From NCBI GenBank assembly GCA_902492855.1, contig CABUMU010000035.1:1-17480 (forward strand): 17,480 nucleotides of DNA, read 5' to 3'. A program made the position numbers and the translations under genes. Position 1 is the first letter of the stretch, and each line of letters opens with the position of its first letter. Source of the stretch: an uncultured Collinsella sp. Lineage in GTDB: Bacteria > Actinomycetota > Coriobacteriia > Coriobacteriales > Coriobacteriaceae. Below are positions 16,544-17,480 of the stretch, in pieces. The notes beneath the pieces were generated by a model that did not search any database, was not told the origin of the DNA, and was given only the letters and a program-made list of their open reading frames with translations.

Positions 16544-16900
16544 TTACAGTTCTTGTGCCTCGGCAGCGATCTTGGCGGCAGCGTCGCGGGCGCGCATCAT
16601 ATCCATCGCGCGCTTGTCGAGTACCTTGATCTGGTTGGTCAGCATGACTGCATCGACCACACCCCAGATTACCAAGCCTGTTGAAATCGAAAACCCAAGC
16701 GCACCAACTGTACCACGAAGACGAGAACAGATTACCGCGACAAGGGCGGAGATGATAACCATCTTGATATAGGAGCCGCGGCGCTCGCGAAGCGTGCGGG
16801 CCTGCGTCACATAGGCGATGCGAGCCGCCTCGGATGCCTCCGAGCGCATCTGGGCTTCACGCGCGATGGCGGCCGCTTCAGCTGATACGCGGGTACCCAT
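16544..16900 (-). CDS. small two-helix membrane protein of unknown function
   Basis: A 118-residue protein with a charged, Ala-rich N-terminal helix (about 1-40), two hydrophobic helices (about 46-60, KMVIISALVAVICSRL, and about 65-83, GALGFSISTGLVIWGVVDAV), and a charged C-terminal helix (RAMDMMRARDAAAKIAAEAQEL) suggestive of a coiled coil. The start at 16900 has GGAGAGG six bases upstream. The outer ATG at 16930, directly abutting the upstream stop, has no ribosome site, so it was not used. No family is recognised. It follows the bifunctional nuclease gene closely. Confidence 0.7.
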   Translation of the reverse strand: MGTRVSAEAAAIAREAQMRSEASEAARIAYVTQARTLRERRGSYIKMVIISALVAVICSRLRGTVGALGFSISTGLVIWGVVDAVMLTNQIKVLDKRAMDMMRARDAAAKIAAEAQEL

Positions 16901-16930
16901 CAGCGACCTCTCCGCTCGCGTGCCAGACAT

Positions 16931-17431
16931 TTAGAAATCATCGGGGGAGAGCGTATGGACGAACTCGTCGAACTTCTCGAACTCCTGCTCGTCGTCAACT
17001 TCCTCGGCATGGGCAGAAACGGTACCCAGACGATTCATGATGTCGTCCTCCACGAACATGGGGGCATTGCTGCGCACGGCAAGGGCAATGGCGTCACTGG
17101 GGCGGGCGTCAATCTTGCGCTCGTCGCCATCGACCAGCACGACAATCGTCGCATAGAACACCGGCGGCTCGGCACGAACGATCTCGATGCGCTCGAGCTT
17201 GGCACCCAGGGCATCGACGGTGTCAAGCAGCAGGTCATGCGTTATCGGGCGCTCGGCGCGACCGCTATCGATACCACGGCTAATGGCCGCGGCCTCAAAC
17301 GAGCCGGTCTGAATGGAAAGCGAACGCAGGGGCGCCGTCGAATCCGACTTGCCGCAGCGCTCACGAAGCACGATAAGCGATGGCACGGGACCGGCGGCCA
17401 TGACGATGGTCTCTATGTCGACACGAACCAT
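16931..17431 (-). CDS. bifunctional nuclease family protein (DUF151)
   Basis: This 166-residue protein carries the DUF151/BFN signature: RPITHDLLLDTVDALGAKLERIEIV, then PVFYATIVVL and IDARPSDAIALAVRSNAPMFVEDDI, and a UvrC-like acidic tail FEKFDEFVHTLSPDDF. Family members have reported RNase and DNase activity and are widespread in Actinobacteria. The start is ATG at 17431, which has GGAGGTG six bases upstream. The frame remains open toward the window edge, but that extension lacks family similarity. It heads the visible minus-strand group; anything upstream is outside the window. Confidence 0.93.
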   Translation of the reverse strand: MVRVDIETIVMAAGPVPSLIVLRERCGKSDSTAPLRSLSIQTGSFEAAAISRGIDSGRAERPITHDLLLDTVDALGAKLERIEIVRAEPPVFYATIVVLVDGDERKIDARPSDAIALAVRSNAPMFVEDDIMNRLGTVSAHAEEVDDEQEFEKFDEFVHTLSPDDF

Positions 17432-17480
17432 GGAACACCTCCGGTACGTAGCGGTTAACACACGGCAGGGTCGCCGCATT

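Overview
The window looks like chromosomal DNA of a high-GC Gram-positive gut actinobacterium, most likely a Collinsella-like member of the Coriobacteriia. That assignment is my inference from protein flavour (SSB, BipA, DnaB and the nuclease family), the GC content and the gene order. No 16S gene is present to confirm it.

Layout. Bases 1-9923 are read on the minus strand. A replication and ribosome operon, rpsF-ssb-rpsR-rplI, has a good promoter and leader hairpin at its head and a strong intrinsic terminator after rplI. It is followed by dnaB, purA, purD, a NUDIX (ADP-ribose pyrophosphatase-like) gene, an MsbA-type half ABC exporter and a single-pass membrane protein of unknown function. 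The block ends in a terminator hairpin near base 140.

Bases 10274-13978 form a plus-strand island. It holds two class II serine tRNA genes (GGA and CGA anticodons), each followed by its own terminator, then a degenerate inverted tRNA 3' end. Next comes a PD-(D/E)xK (DUF559-like) nuclease gene bounded by two 66-bp direct repeats that differ at 4 positions. A TRIC-family cation channel and a secreted bactofilin-like beta-repeat membrane protein follow. A perfect 9-7-9 dyad lies directly upstream of the last gene.

Bases 14048-17431 return to the minus strand: bifunctional nuclease (DUF151), a small two-helix membrane protein, an unknown acidic protein and the translational GTPase BipA/TypA, ending in a terminator shared with the converging plus-strand gene.

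How it fits together. Most genes are housekeeping (replication, ribosome, purine synthesis). The accessory signal is the segment 10611-11963, where palindromic direct repeats bracket a single nuclease gene beside tRNA-Ser genes and a tRNA remnant. It reads as a candidate non-autonomous or nuclease-driven mobile cassette and is the part most worth pursuing. Several start codons were placed from Shine-Dalgarno spacing (NUDIX, purD TTG, dnaB, rpsR, rpsF, TRIC TTG, beta-repeat protein, two-helix protein, bfn).
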